Positions 1 to 12,220 of a DNA stretch of 64,000 nucleotides are shown piece after piece. A program made the translations under genes and the position numbers. Origin of the DNA: Sporosarcina cascadiensis (GTDB lineage: Bacteria > Bacillota > Bacilli > Bacillales_A > Planococcaceae); the NCBI RefSeq assembly GCF_009650995.1, contig NZ_WHVV01000005.1, forward strand, positions 1 to 64,000, read 5' to 3'. The notes beneath the pieces are model-generated. The model did not search any database. It was not told where the DNA came from and was given only the letters and a program-made list of their open reading frames with translations. Each line of letters begins with the position of its first letter. The stretch's first letter is position 1.

Positions 1-103
1 TACTCATTTTGTTTGTGTCACTAGAGTGCACAAACTGTATTTCGTTAACGTTTTGCTGTTCAGTTTTCAAGGTTCATGTTGTTGCGCTTTCGTAAGAGGC
101 AAC
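1..103 (-). other. 5' leader of an rRNA operon (16S rRNA gene outside the window)
   Basis: Read on the minus strand, this stretch contains TGAACCTTGAAAACTGAACA, the antitermination/processing-type sequence typical of Bacillales 16S rRNA leaders. It follows a near-perfect promoter (110-138) and runs out of the window toward where the 16S gene would lie. The 16S gene itself is not visible. An rRNA operon next to gyrA is the usual Bacillales arrangement. Confidence 0.75.
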
Positions 104-109
104 TTTTTA

Positions 110-138
110 ATAATACCAAATCGCTGTATTGTTGTCAA
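110..138 (-). promoter_or_regulatory. Strong sigma-A promoter of the rRNA operon
   Basis: On the minus strand, -35 TTGACA (133-138) and -10 TATTAT (110-115) are separated by exactly 17 nt, and the leader described at 1-103 follows. Between here and the HD-GYP gene (139-347) I see only AT-rich sequence with no second promoter of this quality. Confidence 0.85.
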
Positions 139-347
139 CACTTTTGTTTAATTTCTTTTAAAGTGTTTTTCCAGCTGAGTTGCTGTCTTGCAAATGCGAC
201 GCTTATTAATATACCATCGTCTATTTCATAATGCAAGCAATTTTATCAATTTCTTTGAAACTTTCTCTTTAAAGCTAGTTCTAAGACTCTCTATAGAAGT
301 AAAGAGCAAGAATCCTTCTATAATGAGAGGCTTCCTTGCTCCATTTA

Positions 348-1460
348 TCAAAAGATCTTTTCAATTGTAATTTTTCTGTTTGATGATAAATCTAAATGAG
401 TTCCGCTTCCCAGCACTTTAACGATCGGCCGTAACGGGAAATCACGGTGAAGATAAATAACTTCTGCTATTTCATCTGTTGTCAGCTTCACTTTTGTACC
501 GATCGACAGCTTATTGATCAGGTCATGGAGCACTTGAATAATCTTTACATCAAATTTCCCAAACTCTTCTTCTCTCATTAACTCTATTACTTTGAAGGAG
601 TTCTCCTTTTGACGATAGGGCCTTTCTGATGCCATTGCATGATAAACGTCGGCCACAGAAATAATCTGAGAGATTTCCGTGATTTCCTGGCCTTTCAAGC
701 CGCGTGGATAGCCGCTGCCGTCAAAGCGCTCATGATGCTGCAAAATTGCTGCTTTCATTTCCGGGCGCACTAAGGAAGAATCCTGCACCATCTGAAAACT
801 GTGGATGACGTGCTTCTTCACTTCACTCAGTTCTTCACTGGTCAGAAATGCTACCTTATCAAGAATTTTTTGGTCAACTTTTGCCATTCCGCTGTCAGCT
901 AACACGCCGGCAATGCCCACTTGCAGAACTTGTCCCCTTGGATAACCCATCTGCTCACTAATGAGCGCCGCCAATATTCCTACGCTGATGGAATGGTGGG
1001 AGCGGTAGTTTTGAATAGTTGAAAACTCGTTCAACCTTCTAACATACTCTTTATTTTCAAGGAAAGCCTGGATGACAGGAAGTACGATTACCCGTACTGC
1101 AGCCACATCCAGTTTCTTGCCCGATCTATAACCCGCAAACTCTTTTTGATAAACCTCTACCGTTTCATCGTATAAAGCTTCCAAAGTTCTTGATTTCGGC
1201 GGTGAGCTCTGCATTACTAATTTTTCGACTTCAGGTGTCAATTTTACTTCTGTAACTTGATCAACCAGAGGCTGTTCGGATGAATTTTGAGCTTTGGATT
1301 CTATTAGTACTCTCGAGATGCCGAATGTACGGAGCACTTCGAAATGTTCTAATGTCAGCTTTGTATCTTTTACTATAATGGGATTTTTTGTATTTGCATA
1401 TAAATCTTCTTTCAGGAAGCTGCCCGGTCTTAATTCACTTATCTCTTTATAAATATCCAT
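348..1460 (-). CDS. HD-GYP domain protein with degenerate HD motif
   Basis: A 370-residue protein. The N-terminal part (about 1-110) is a partner-type domain of unknown role; the C-terminal half is an HD-GYP domain, a family that hydrolyses cyclic di-GMP. The GYP signature is present (HHERFDGSGYPRGLKG). Where active members have HD in a LLHDIGK context this protein reads VLADSGMAK, so the metal-binding His is replaced by Ala. Family membership is clear, but phosphodiesterase activity is doubtful; it may be a c-di-GMP sensor or a regulatory relic. The ATG at 1460 is chosen because GGGTGAG lies just upstream; a TTG four codons earlier has no ribosome site. It sits alone between gyrA and the rRNA promoter. 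Confidence 0.85.
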   Translation of the reverse strand: MDIYKEISELRPGSFLKEDLYANTKNPIIVKDTKLTLEHFEVLRTFGISRVLIESKAQNSSEQPLVDQVTEVKLTPEVEKLVMQSSPPKSRTLEALYDETVEVYQKEFAGYRSGKKLDVAAVRVIVLPVIQAFLENKEYVRRLNEFSTIQNYRSHHSISVGILAALISEQMGYPRGQVLQVGIAGVLADSGMAKVDQKILDKVAFLTSEELSEVKKHVIHSFQMVQDSSLVRPEMKAAILQHHERFDGSGYPRGLKGQEITEISQIISVADVYHAMASERPYRQKENSFKVIELMREEEFGKFDVKIIQVLHDLINKLSIGTKVKLTTDEIAEVIYLHRDFPLRPIVKVLGSGTHLDLSSNRKITIEKIF

Positions 1461-1550
1461 ACTCTCACCCAATTTCTTCTATACTCTATCTATTATCATA
1501 TAATATTCTCAAATATTTGGATAGATGAATGAGTAAAAAATACTAAATCA

Positions 1551-1594
1551 TAAAAAAGGTCATTGAAGCGGCACTTTACGCCCTTCAATGACCT
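1551..1594 (-). terminator. Intrinsic terminator of gyrA
   Basis: On the minus strand AGGTCATTGAAG and CTTCAATGACCT (12 bp, perfect) form a hairpin followed by TTTTTTA, five bases beyond the gyrA stop. Confidence 0.93.
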
Positions 1595-1598
1595 AAGA

Positions 1599-4136
1599 TC
1601 AATCTACTTCTTCCGAATCCTCTGTTTCAATTTCAGCAATCTCACTGTCTTCTGCCATGTCAATTGCTTCAATTGAGTCCGGCTCTAGCTCTTCTTCCGG
1701 ATCTTCCTCACTTTTTTCGACTTTCGCTACTGTCGCTACGCGTTCATCATCAGCTAATCGAATCAAACGCACACCTTGCGTAGATCGCCCAAAAATAGAA
1801 ATATCGCCGATTGACATACGAATTAGAATTCCATGAATCGTAATCAGCATCAGATCTTCTTCACCGTTTACTGACTTCATCGCAACAATATCTCCATTGC
1901 GTTCTGTCATATGCATCGTTTTCAAACCATATCCGCCACGTGACTGCGAACGGTATTCACTTTCAGGCGTACGTTTACCGTATCCTTTTTCAGTTACTAC
2001 GAGGATGTCGTCGCCTTGATCCACTATATCCATGCCGACAACTTCATCATCTGTACGTAAGCGGATACCGCGCACACCGGCGGCTGTTCTTCCAAGCGGG
2101 CGTATATCCTCTTCTGCAAAACGAATAAGCATGCCTTGCTTGGTACAAATCGCGATATCTGATTGACCGTCTGTTGATTTAACAGAGATCAGCTCATCTT
2201 CATCACGCAGACCTAATGCAATCAGACCGTTCGCCCGGATATTCGCGTAGCCCATAATGGACGTGCGCTTGATGACTCCGTGTTTTGTTGCAAAGAATAG
2301 ATAATGATCTTCGCTGAACTCGCTGATTGGAATCATGGCCGTTACCTTTTCACCTTTTTCAAAATCAATGAGGTTGATAATCGGCAATCCCTTCGCAGTC
2401 CGGCTGTATTCAGGTACCTCATAGCCTTTCTTACGGAACACACGGCCTCTGGTAGTAAACAGTAGAATCGTATCGTGTGTTGATGTATTCAACAGATGCT
2501 CAACAAAATCGTCTTCATTTGTACCCATGCCTTGAATACCGCGGCCGCCGCGCTTTTGACTGCGATAGGTATTCGCAGGCAGACGTTTAATATAGCCTTG
2601 GTGAGTTAATGTCACGATGGAGTTTTCAACCGGGATCAAGTCTTCGTCTTCAAGCATTTCAGAACCGCCCAGCATAATTTCAGTCCGGCGTTCATCTGAG
2701 AAACGTTCTTTAATCTCTGTTAATTCTTCACGGATAATTTCGATTACCTTTTGCTCATCCGCTAAAATCGCGCGCAACTCTTCGATCAGCGTCACAAGCT
2801 CTTGGTATTCAGACTCAATCTTGTCCCGCTCCAAACCTGTCAGACGCTGTAAACGCATGTCCAGGATTGCCTGGGACTGACGGTCGGAAAGCTCGAACGT
2901 TTCCATCAGATTCGCTTTTGCTTCTGCCGTAGTTTTCGATCCTCGAATTAATGCAATGATACGGTCGATATGATCGAGCGCAATACGCAAACCTTCTAAG
3001 ATGTGAGCACGGTCTTCAGCTTTATTCAGCTCAAACTGTGTACGGCGTCGGATAACCACTTTTTGATGCTCTAAGTAATGAAAGAGAATTTCTTTCAATC
3101 CAAGTACTTTTGGCTGCTTATCTACAAGTGCCAGCATGTTAATACCGAAGCTTGTCTGCAAGGCAGTCTGCTTGTACAGATTATTCAACAATACATTGGC
3201 GTTTGAATCTCGTCGCACTTCAATGACGATCCGCATTCCTGTCCGGTCGGATTCATCTGCCAGGTGAGTGATGCCGTCAATTTTCTTATCGCGCACCAGC
3301 TCTGCAATTTTTTCAATGAGCTTTGCTTTATTCACCTGGAATGGAATTTCCGTGACAATAATAGTTTCTCGTCCGTTTGACGCCGTTTCAATTTCCGCTT
3401 TACCGCGGATAATGAGGGAACCGCGGCCTGTCTCGTACGCTCTGCGGATACCGCTGCGTCCTAAGATCATACCACCGGTGGGAAAATCAGGTCCCGGAAC
3501 GATTTCCATCAATTCTTCGGTAGTGATTGCACTGTTTTCCGCTAACGCTAGCACCGCGTCAATTGTTTCGCCCAGATGGTGAGGGGGAATGTTCGTGGCC
3601 ATTCCAACCGCGATCCCTGATGTACCGTTAACCAGTAAGTTGGGATATCGGCCTGGCAGGACAGCCGGCTCTTTTTCCTGCTCATCATAGTTGGCCTGGA
3701 AATCAATCGTATTTTTATTGATATCACGCAGCAGTTCCATAGCGATTTTCGACATGCGCGACTCTGTATAACGCATGGCTGCTGCTCCGTCCCCGTCAAC
3801 AGAACCGAAGTTTCCGTGACCGTCTACGAGCATATAGCGATAACTGAAATCCTGCGCCATCCGTACCATTGTGTCGTAAACGGCACTGTCACCGTGCGGG
3901 TGATACTTACCGATTACGTCCCCTACGATACGAGCAGATTTCTTATGCGGTTTGTCAGCTGTAATGCCCAGGTCGTGCATTGCGTATAAAATCCGTCTGT
4001 GTACTGGCTTGAGCCCGTCACGGACATCAGGAAGCGCCCGTGAAACAATAACACTCATTGCATAGTTCAGAAATGAAGTTTTCATTTCCGTATTAATATT
4101 TATTTCTTGCACACCGCTTCGTGGCAAATCTGCCAT
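1599..4136 (-). CDS. gyrA: DNA gyrase subunit A
   Basis: An 845-residue type II topoisomerase subunit that cuts and rejoins DNA in the A2B2 gyrase. The catalytic tyrosine is Tyr123 in [11 protein letters not shown]. The quinolone-resistance region reads [10 protein letters not shown] with Ser84 and Asp88, so the commonest resistance positions look wild type. The GyrA box of the DNA-wrapping C-terminal domain is QKRGGRG, followed by beta-pinwheel repeats, and the tail is acidic (many Glu/Asp). The start ATG at 4136 has AAAGGAG nine bases upstream. It follows gyrB by 64 bp on the same strand and ends at a strong terminator. Confidence 0.98.
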   Translation of the reverse strand: MADLPRSGVQEININTEMKTSFLNYAMSVIVSRALPDVRDGLKPVHRRILYAMHDLGITADKPHKKSARIVGDVIGKYHPHGDSAVYDTMVRMAQDFSYRYMLVDGHGNFGSVDGDGAAAMRYTESRMSKIAMELLRDINKNTIDFQANYDEQEKEPAVLPGRYPNLLVNGTSGIAVGMATNIPPHHLGETIDAVLALAENSAITTEELMEIVPGPDFPTGGMILGRSGIRRAYETGRGSLIIRGKAEIETASNGRETIIVTEIPFQVNKAKLIEKIAELVRDKKIDGITHLADESDRTGMRIVIEVRRDSNANVLLNNLYKQTALQTSFGINMLALVDKQPKVLGLKEILFHYLEHQKVVIRRRTQFELNKAEDRAHILEGLRIALDHIDRIIALIRGSKTTAEAKANLMETFELSDRQSQAILDMRLQRLTGLERDKIESEYQELVTLIEELRAILADEQKVIEIIREELTEIKERFSDERRTEIMLGGSEMLEDEDLIPVENSIVTLTHQGYIKRLPANTYRSQKRGGRGIQGMGTNEDDFVEHLLNTSTHDTILLFTTRGRVFRKKGYEVPEYSRTAKGLPIINLIDFEKGEKVTAMIPISEFSEDHYLFFATKHGVIKRTSIMGYANIRANGLIALGLRDEDELISVKSTDGQSDIAICTKQGMLIRFAEEDIRPLGRTAAGVRGIRLRTDDEVVGMDIVDQGDDILVVTEKGYGKRTPESEYRSQSRGGYGLKTMHMTERNGDIVAMKSVNGEEDLMLITIHGILIRMSIGDISIFGRSTQGVRLIRLADDERVATVAKVEKSEEDPEEELEPDSIEAIDMAEDSEIAEIETEDSEEVD

Positions 4137-4200
4137 GTTGTCAAGCTCCTTTCACCACTTATATCTATAAGTTCAGCTGTGCCGGTCAACTGGCTGCTGA

Positions 4201-7278
<3,078 letters not shown>

Positions 7279-7289
<11 letters not shown>

Positions 7290-7518
7290 CCGGCTGTCCA
7301 GATTCATCCGCTGACAGTTTAAACTTTCCTGCGCCCGGAATATTCACGACATCTTCATCATATAATTTCTTACCGCGGCGCTGTTCCGGCTCGCCGTTTA
7401 CATAAACAACATTCTCTGACAAAAACCATTTGGCCATACCGCCTGAACTGATCGTATTTGTCATTTTCAATAATTGACCAAGTGTAATGTACGGTGCATT
7501 GAATTGTACTTTTTCCAT
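7279..7518 (-). CDS. yaaA: S4-domain protein YaaA (RlbA-like)
   Basis: A 79-residue protein made almost entirely of an S4 RNA-binding fold ([38 protein letters not shown]). In Bacilli it is always found between dnaN and recF and is thought to act on ribosomal RNA or ribosome assembly; the exact role is not settled. GAGGG lies about 12 bases upstream of the ATG. Its 3' end overlaps the start of recF. Family assignment rests on sequence and position together. Confidence 0.93.
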
Positions 7519-7577
7519 ATTTGCTCAATCCCTCATCAATAGTCTGTCCCTCTAGTTTACCTAACTTTTCGCAATAA

Positions 7578-7609
7578 GTAAAAAGGATAGCCAACATGTT
7601 GACTATCCT
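7578..7609 (-). terminator. Terminator/attenuator between dnaN and yaaA
   Basis: On the minus strand AGGATAG and CTATCCT flank CAACATGTTG-type pairing and are followed by TTTTTAC. It lies about 30 bp after the dnaN stop and would separate dnaA-dnaN transcription from yaaA-recF-gyrB-gyrA, or reduce it. Confidence 0.8.
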
Positions 7610-7637
7610 ATCCATACTTATTTTCTTATCGGTGAAA

Positions 7638-8774
7638 TTAAAACGTCCGAACCGGCAAAATTAATTGCAGAATTGCTTCACTGTCAATGGATTTTAAAAT
7701 GAACGGTCGCATGCTGCCAGTGAAATGAATCATCAGATCCTGACCGTCAATCGCTTTCAATGCGTCCATCATATATTTTGCACTGAATGAAATTTTCAAA
7801 GGTTCTCCTTCGATATTCACCGCTTCCACTACTTCCTCTACATTTCCGACGTCCGGAGAGTTTGAGGAAATTTGGATATTGTTGCTGCCGTCTGTGGAAA
7901 AGTGAACAATATTATTGCGGTCTTCGCGGGCAAGCAATGATGCACGGTCAATTGCCTGTAATAAATTCCGCCCGTTTACTGTAATCGATGTCTTGTATTC
8001 ATTCGGAATTAAACGGGATGTATCCGGATAATTGCCTTCAAGCAGTCTCGAATAAAATAACACGTTATGCAATTTAAACAATACTTGTTGATTCGCAATG
8101 AAAATTTCTACTGCCGTCGAGTGATCCGGAAGAATTTTGCTCAATTCCTGAAGACTTTTACCGGGAATGACTGCATTGAATGGTGTGCTCGCCTGTACTT
8201 CAGGTTTGATAATACGTCTTGCCAAACGGTGGCTGTCCGTTGCGATGCAATACAGCTCATCCTCTTTTACTGTCCATTGAACACCTGTCAGTACGGGACG
8301 TGTTTCTTGTTGTGATACAGCAAATACCGTTTCACGAATAATGGATTTCATCAGGTCTGCCGGCAGTTCAAAACGTTCTGCATCTTTAATATCCGGAAGA
8401 ATTGGATATTCATCAGCACTTTGGGCAATGATATGGAATTCAGACTGTCCTGAACGGATATGTGTTTTCATTCCATCACGCAATTCAATCATCACTTCAT
8501 TTGTTGGCAACTTGCGAATAATCTCGTTAAAGACTTTTGCCTGCAGCACTAATGTACCCGGCTGAATCATTTGGATAATCTGATTGCCGTCCTCTTCGAG
8601 TGGAATGAATGTGGAAATCGTAATATCCGAGTCACTTCCGGTCATCGTCAATCCTTTTTCTGTTGCCTCTAATTTTATCCCGGTCAAAATAGGTGTCGTT
8701 ACTTTTGAACTGATTGCTTTGATGACATCGCTTAATCCATCCAGCAATCTATCACGCATAATTTCAAACTGCAT
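7638..8774 (-). CDS. dnaN: DNA polymerase III beta sliding clamp
   Basis: A 378-residue clamp that tethers the replicative polymerase to DNA. All three beta-clamp domains are present, and the C terminus ends in the typical LILPVRTF. Length equals B. subtilis DnaN. The ATG at 8774 has GAGGT about seven bases upstream. It lies 173 bp downstream of dnaA, with the duplex-unwinding part of the origin in the gap. A terminator follows immediately. Confidence 0.98.
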   Translation of the reverse strand: MQFEIMRDRLLDGLSDVIKAISSKVTTPILTGIKLEATEKGLTMTGSDSDITISTFIPLEEDGNQIIQMIQPGTLVLQAKVFNEIIRKLPTNEVMIELRDGMKTHIRSGQSEFHIIAQSADEYPILPDIKDAERFELPADLMKSIIRETVFAVSQQETRPVLTGVQWTVKEDELYCIATDSHRLARRIIKPEVQASTPFNAVIPGKSLQELSKILPDHSTAVEIFIANQQVLFKLHNVLFYSRLLEGNYPDTSRLIPNEYKTSITVNGRNLLQAIDRASLLAREDRNNIVHFSTDGSNNIQISSNSPDVGNVEEVVEAVNIEGEPLKISFSAKYMMDALKAIDGQDLMIHFTGSMRPFILKSIDSEAILQLILPVRTF

Positions 8775-8786
8775 CTCGATACCTCG

Positions 8787-8856
8787 CTTATATAATAGTT
8801 ATTAAAGTACTTAAAGATAGTAGTAATAGTAGTAGGGCCTGTGGATATGTGGAAAA
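8787..8856. other. oriC: oriC unwinding region: AT-rich DUE, DnaA-trios, GC clamp, DnaA boxes
   Basis: On the plus strand, an AT-rich block (8787-8817, TATAATAGTTATTAAAGTAC and onward) is followed by six in-register trinucleotides TAG TAG TAA TAG TAG TAG (8818-8835), then GGCC (8836-8839), then two adjoining DnaA boxes, TGTGGATAT (8840-8848) and TGTGGAAAA (8848-8856). This is the order of the bacterial basal unwinding system described in B. subtilis: DnaA binds the boxes and extends along the trios into the DUE. Function here is inferred from that match. Confidence 0.88.
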
Positions 8857-8922
8857 CGCCAATAAACTCATGCGCAGTAAAGTTTCCCACATGTGCATAA
8901 ACAGTGGATGACCCTGCACACC

Positions 8923-8941
8923 TTGTCCACATTTATCCACA
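8923..8941. promoter_or_regulatory. Pair of DnaA boxes next to the dnaA stop
   Basis: TTGTCCACA (8923-8931, one mismatch) and the consensus TTATCCACA (8933-8941) sit side by side, immediately downstream of dnaA in its own reading direction and at the edge of the origin. Confidence 0.8.
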
Positions 8942-8947
8942 GCTTTT

Positions 8948-10297
8948 TTACGCGCGCCCTAAGGTTTTCTTAATGTCCTGTATATCCTGCTGTAAAGACT
9001 TATCCGATTCCAGCATCTTCGAAATCTTCTCATGAGCATGAATCACGGTCGAGTGATCACGTCCCCCAAATTCCGATCCGATCTTCGGCAAAGAAGAATC
9101 GGTCAATTCTCTTGATAAGAACATCGCAACCTGGCGCGGATAAGCAATAGCCCGCGTTCTTTTTTTCGCAACGAAATCCTCAAGACGTATATTGTAATGC
9201 TCACCGACGGACTTTTGAATATCTAAGATGGAAATAATGCGAGGGCGTGAGTTAGGGATAATATCTTTCAATGCCTCTGCTGCCAAATCAGTTGTAATGT
9301 CTGCGTTTACTAAAGAAGAGTACGCTACCACACGGATCAGCGCGCCTTCAAGCTCCCGGATATTCGAATCAATTTGATTGGCAATGTACAGCATTACATC
9401 ATTAGAGATATCAATCAGCCCGTCAGCCTTTGCCTTTTTACGAAGAATGGCAATCCGCGTTTCCAGATCAGGCGGAGCAATATCTGTAATCAAACCCCAT
9501 TCAAAGCGCGAGCGCAGCCGGTCTTCCAATGTAGGAATCTCTTTTGGCGGCCGGTCACTGGAGATAATGATCTGCTTGGATTCCTCGTGCAGCGTATTAA
9601 ATGTATGGAAGAATTCCTCCTGTGTCTGTTCTTTTCCTGCCAGGAACTGAATATCATCAATCAGCAGCACGTCTACGCTGCGATACTGATCCCTGAAGTC
9701 GCCAGCCTTATTATCACGAATTGAATTGATGAATTCATTGGTGAATTTTTCGGATGACAAATAAGAAACTTTCAAGGCAGGGTTTTGTTCCAGCACATAA
9801 TGACCAATTGCATGCATTAAATGTGTCTTTCCCAGCCCAACGCCTCCATAGATAAAGAGAGGATTGTAAGCTTTAGCCGGTGCCTCTGCGACAGCAAGCG
9901 AAGCAGCGTGGGCGAAACGGTTTCCTGATCCGATAACAAATGTATCGAATGTATATTTCGGATTCAGCATGCCTGCAGAATTAGGCATAGGTACTTTCTC
10001 AGCAACCTTTGGCGGTGTTTTAGGAATTTGAATATCGTTTTCCGCCATATCCTGCGGCACGATAAACTCAATAATCCGGTCTTCGCCTGTCAGTTCGGAC
10101 AAAATCCCTGTGATCAGATGAACGTAATGAGTTTCGAGCCAGTCTTTTGCGAATGAATTTGGAACCGAAATCGTGGCATTTTCCGCTTCGTATGTCAGCA
10201 GTTTTGTCGATTTCAGCCATGTCTCAAAACTGGGCTTCGAAACACGCGCTTCGATATTCTTCAATACCTGGTCCCATAAATTCGATAAATTTTCCAA
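8948..10297 (-). CDS. dnaA: Chromosomal replication initiator DnaA
   Basis: A 449-residue AAA+ initiator. Domain I is residues 1 to about 85 and a short linker follows. The AAA+ core has Walker [10 protein letters not shown] (from residue 151) and Walker [10 protein letters not shown]; the C-terminal helix-turn-helix contains the DnaA signature [11 protein letters not shown] that reads the box. The start codon is TTG (10295-10297), placed seven bases after a perfect GGAGG. DnaA boxes flank the gene on both sides, including inside its own promoter region, which fits autoregulation. Gene and origin are arranged as in B. subtilis, but on the minus strand of this window. Confidence 0.98.
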   Translation of the reverse strand: MENLSNLWDQVLKNIEARVSKPSFETWLKSTKLLTYEAENATISVPNSFAKDWLETHYVHLITGILSELTGEDRIIEFIVPQDMAENDIQIPKTPPKVAEKVPMPNSAGMLNPKYTFDTFVIGSGNRFAHAASLAVAEAPAKAYNPLFIYGGVGLGKTHLMHAIGHYVLEQNPALKVSYLSSEKFTNEFINSIRDNKAGDFRDQYRSVDVLLIDDIQFLAGKEQTQEEFFHTFNTLHEESKQIIISSDRPPKEIPTLEDRLRSRFEWGLITDIAPPDLETRIAILRKKAKADGLIDISNDVMLYIANQIDSNIRELEGALIRVVAYSSLVNADITTDLAAEALKDIIPNSRPRIISILDIQKSVGEHYNIRLEDFVAKKRTRAIAYPRQVAMFLSRELTDSSLPKIGSEFGGRDHSTVIHAHEKISKMLESDKSLQQDIQDIKKTLGRA

Positions 10298-10342
10298 TCG
10301 TGTGCCTCCTTTTCGATGAGATAATAAAAGTCTGGAATCTGC

Positions 10343-10658
10343 TTATACACAGTATCCAAACTTGTGGATAAAAAATATCGAAACATGTTGAAAAAACTAT
10401 CCACACTGTATTCACAACTGTGGATAAGAATTTATAAAATAATTATGCACACAATAAAAGCTTTTTAATTGTAACAGGGAACCTGAATATTGACAAGGAG
10501 TCTAACGATTTATTCACAATCCCTTCAGCTGTGCATAAAGTGGTTATCCACAAGCCTTGGTATGTGAAAAACTTGTCGACAAATGCCGGAATAAAAAATC
10601 CACAATTTTTATATGCGCACACTTTGTCCAGAAGTGAAGCTCAGTAGACTGTGGATAA
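10343..10658. other. oriC: oriC DnaA-box field upstream of dnaA (incC-like)
   Basis: The 504-bp gap between dnaA and rpmH is packed with DnaA boxes. Consensus copies are at 10363-10371, 10419-10427 and 10650-10658 (TGTGGATAA) and 10544-10552 (TTATCCACA). One-mismatch copies are at 10343-10351, 10397-10405, 10443-10451, 10510-10518 and 10530-10538. Weaker ones are near 10408, 10573 and 10596. With the dnaA-dnaN gap this forms the bipartite origin typical of Bacillales. Confidence 0.93.
10468..10496 (-). promoter_or_regulatory. Probable dnaA promoter
   Basis: On the minus strand, -35 TTGTCA (10491-10496) and -10 TACAAT (10468-10473) are separated by 17 nt. DnaA boxes lie just downstream (10443-10451) and upstream, so bound DnaA could repress it. 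Confidence 0.7.
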
Positions 10659-10716
10659 CTTATTAGGATTTATAGACAAACTCAAGTGAGAACCAGATTG
10701 CATCATTATAAAATCA

Positions 10717-10745
10717 TTGACATTCTTTTACTGGGTCGCTATACT
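10717..10745 (+). promoter_or_regulatory. rpmH-rnpA promoter
   Basis: -35 TTGACA (10717-10722), 17-nt spacer, -10 TATACT (10740-10745), about 56 bp before the rpmH start. Confidence 0.85.
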
Positions 10746-10801
10746 ATTCAAGACTGTCACAATAGTAAAAGAGACAATCAAAGCAGGAGGTGTCTTACGA
10801 A

Positions 10802-10936
10802 ATGAAACGTACATTCCAACCAAATAAACGTAAACGCAGTAAAGTCCACGGATTCCGTCAGAGAATGAGTTCAAAAAACGGCCGTAGAATTTTAGCAGCT
10901 CGTCGTCGTAAAGGAAGAAAAGTTCTTTCAGCATAA
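10802..10936 (+). CDS. rpmH: Ribosomal protein bL34
   Basis: A 44-residue, very basic 50S protein, [18 protein letters not shown] at the start and [11 protein letters not shown] at the end, an essentially invariant family sequence. The ribosome site AGGAGGTG precedes the ATG. It is the first gene rightward of the origin, has its own consensus promoter, and is followed by a strong terminator, so it is expressed mainly as a single gene with some read-through into rnpA. Confidence 0.98.
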   Translation: MKRTFQPNKRKRSKVHGFRQRMSSKNGRRILAARRRKGRKVLSA

Positions 10937-10938
10937 GG

Positions 10939-10966
10939 CCACTGACTTATCAGTGGTTTTTTTTTT
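10939..10966 (+). terminator. rpmH terminator
   Basis: CCACTGA and TCAGTGG pair around a four-base loop and are followed by ten T residues. Confidence 0.95.
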
Positions 10967-11031
10967 GCTGTTTAAGCTAATACCTACGAAGATCGGCTTG
11001 GAAGCTGAAGAAAATTAAAGCAGGTGGAAAC

Positions 11032-11373
11032 GTGAAGAAGAGCCAGCGAATTAAAAAAAATAAAGAATTTCAGACGGTTTTTAAGAAAGGGAAATCTTTC
11101 GCCAACCGCCAATTTATTGTCTATACCTATAAAAAAGAAGACCAGGAAGAGTTTCGTATCGGACTGTCCGTCAGCAAGAAAGTAGGAAATGCAGTCACTA
11201 GAAATCAAGTAAAACGCTATATACGGCAAGCATTTCTGGAGATGAAGGATGAGGTCAGACAGGATCTCGATTATGTTATTATCGCAAGAAATCAAGCTGC
11301 CACGCTTGATTTCCATACGGCCAAGAAAAATCTGCAGCATGTCCTGCGAATTGCAAAAGCATATAAGAAGTAG
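11032..11373 (+). CDS. rnpA: Ribonuclease P protein component
   Basis: A 113-residue basic protein that assists the RNase P RNA in maturing tRNA 5' ends. The family signature is visible as VTRNQVKRYIRQAF, and the N terminus is lysine-rich. The start codon is GTG at 11032 with AGGTGG upstream. It follows rpmH and precedes yidC, the universal order. A long minus-strand open frame over the same bases is a shadow. Confidence 0.97.
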   Translation: MKKSQRIKKNKEFQTVFKKGKSFANRQFIVYTYKKEDQEEFRIGLSVSKKVGNAVTRNQVKRYIRQAFLEMKDEVRQDLDYVIIARNQAATLDFHTAKKNLQHVLRIAKAYKK

Positions 11374-11446
11374 AACGTTTGGAGTCATCATGATAAACTG
11401 AGAAAAAAGTTGAGAAATCAGCTTGCTACTGTTTGGGGGAAAAAAT

Positions 11447-12220
11447 GTGAAAAAGAAATTAGTATTTCTTTCGCTGCTCGTTGTTGTTGCTGTCTTTATG
11501 GCAGGGTGTTCAGAGTTCAAGCAACCGATTACAGCAGAGAGTACAGGGATTTGGAACGAGTACATCGTCTGGCCGCTCGTTTCATTAATTACGACATTTA
11601 AAGGATGGCTTGGAACTTATGGACTGGCGATTATTGTCGTTACAGCAATCATTCGTACCGCATTGCTTCCATTAATCATTCAACAGACGAAAAGTTCAAA
11701 ACGCATGCAGGAAATTCAGCCGCGTTTGAAAGCGCTAAAAGAAAAGTATAAGTCGAAAGATGCTGTGACGCAGAAGAAGTATCAGGAAGAAATGCAGCAG
11801 ATCATGATCAATGAGAAAATCAATCCGGTAGCCGGATGTCTTCCTGTCATTATCCAGATGCCGATCTTCATTGGTTTCTATCACGCAATCAGCCGAATGA
11901 ATGCTACACCGACCATTGAATTGGGAAGCTTCCTCGGAGTTGCACTCGGTACACCGAGTATCATATTTGCAGTCATCGCCGGGTTATTTCAGCTAATGGT
12001 ACTTCGCACAGGACCTGCAATGGATAATCCGCAGATGAAAACGATGATGTATATCATGCCGTTCATGATCATGGTATTCGGTGCATTCGTGCCGTCCGCA
12101 CTTGCTTTGTACTGGGTCGTCGGAAATATCATTTCATTAATCCAAAACATTTTTATCTACAAACCATTTGATAAACCCAAAGAGGTTGACGTAGTAAAAA
12201 CAGGAGGGAAAAAGAAATGA
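11447..12220 (+). CDS. spoIIIJ: Membrane protein insertase YidC1 / SpoIIIJ
   Basis: A 257-residue lipoprotein-type Oxa1/YidC insertase. The N terminus is a lipoprotein signal ending in MAGC. The conserved hydrophilic-groove region and five membrane segments follow, including IQMPIFIGFYHAI and the C-terminal ALYWVVGNI, and the protein ends in a lysine-rich tail. The start is the GTG at 11447, preceded by GGGGG at good spacing; the open frame upstream begins at a TTG without a site. The stop overlaps the jag start by four bases. In B. subtilis this paralogue is needed for forespore development; that role is inferred here from position. Confidence 0.95.
   Translation: MKKKLVFLSLLVVVAVFMAGCSEFKQPITAESTGIWNEYIVWPLVSLITTFKGWLGTYGLAIIVVTAIIRTALLPLIIQQTKSSKRMQEIQPRLKALKEKYKSKDAVTQKKYQEEMQQIMINEKINPVAGCLPVIIQMPIFIGFYHAISRMNATPTIELGSFLGVALGTPSIIFAVIAGLFQLMVLRTGPAMDNPQMKTMMYIMPFMIMVFGAFVPSALALYWVVGNIISLIQNIFIYKPFDKPKEVDVVKTGGKKK

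Noticed and set aside
348..1472. TTG start at 1472 for the HD-GYP gene and the ATG at 55813 for fghA
   Set aside because: Ribosome-site spacing favours the downstream ATGs at 1460 and 55798.
10984..11565. 193-codon minus-strand frame over rnpA
   Set aside because: Antisense shadow of rnpA and the start of yidC, without family resemblance.
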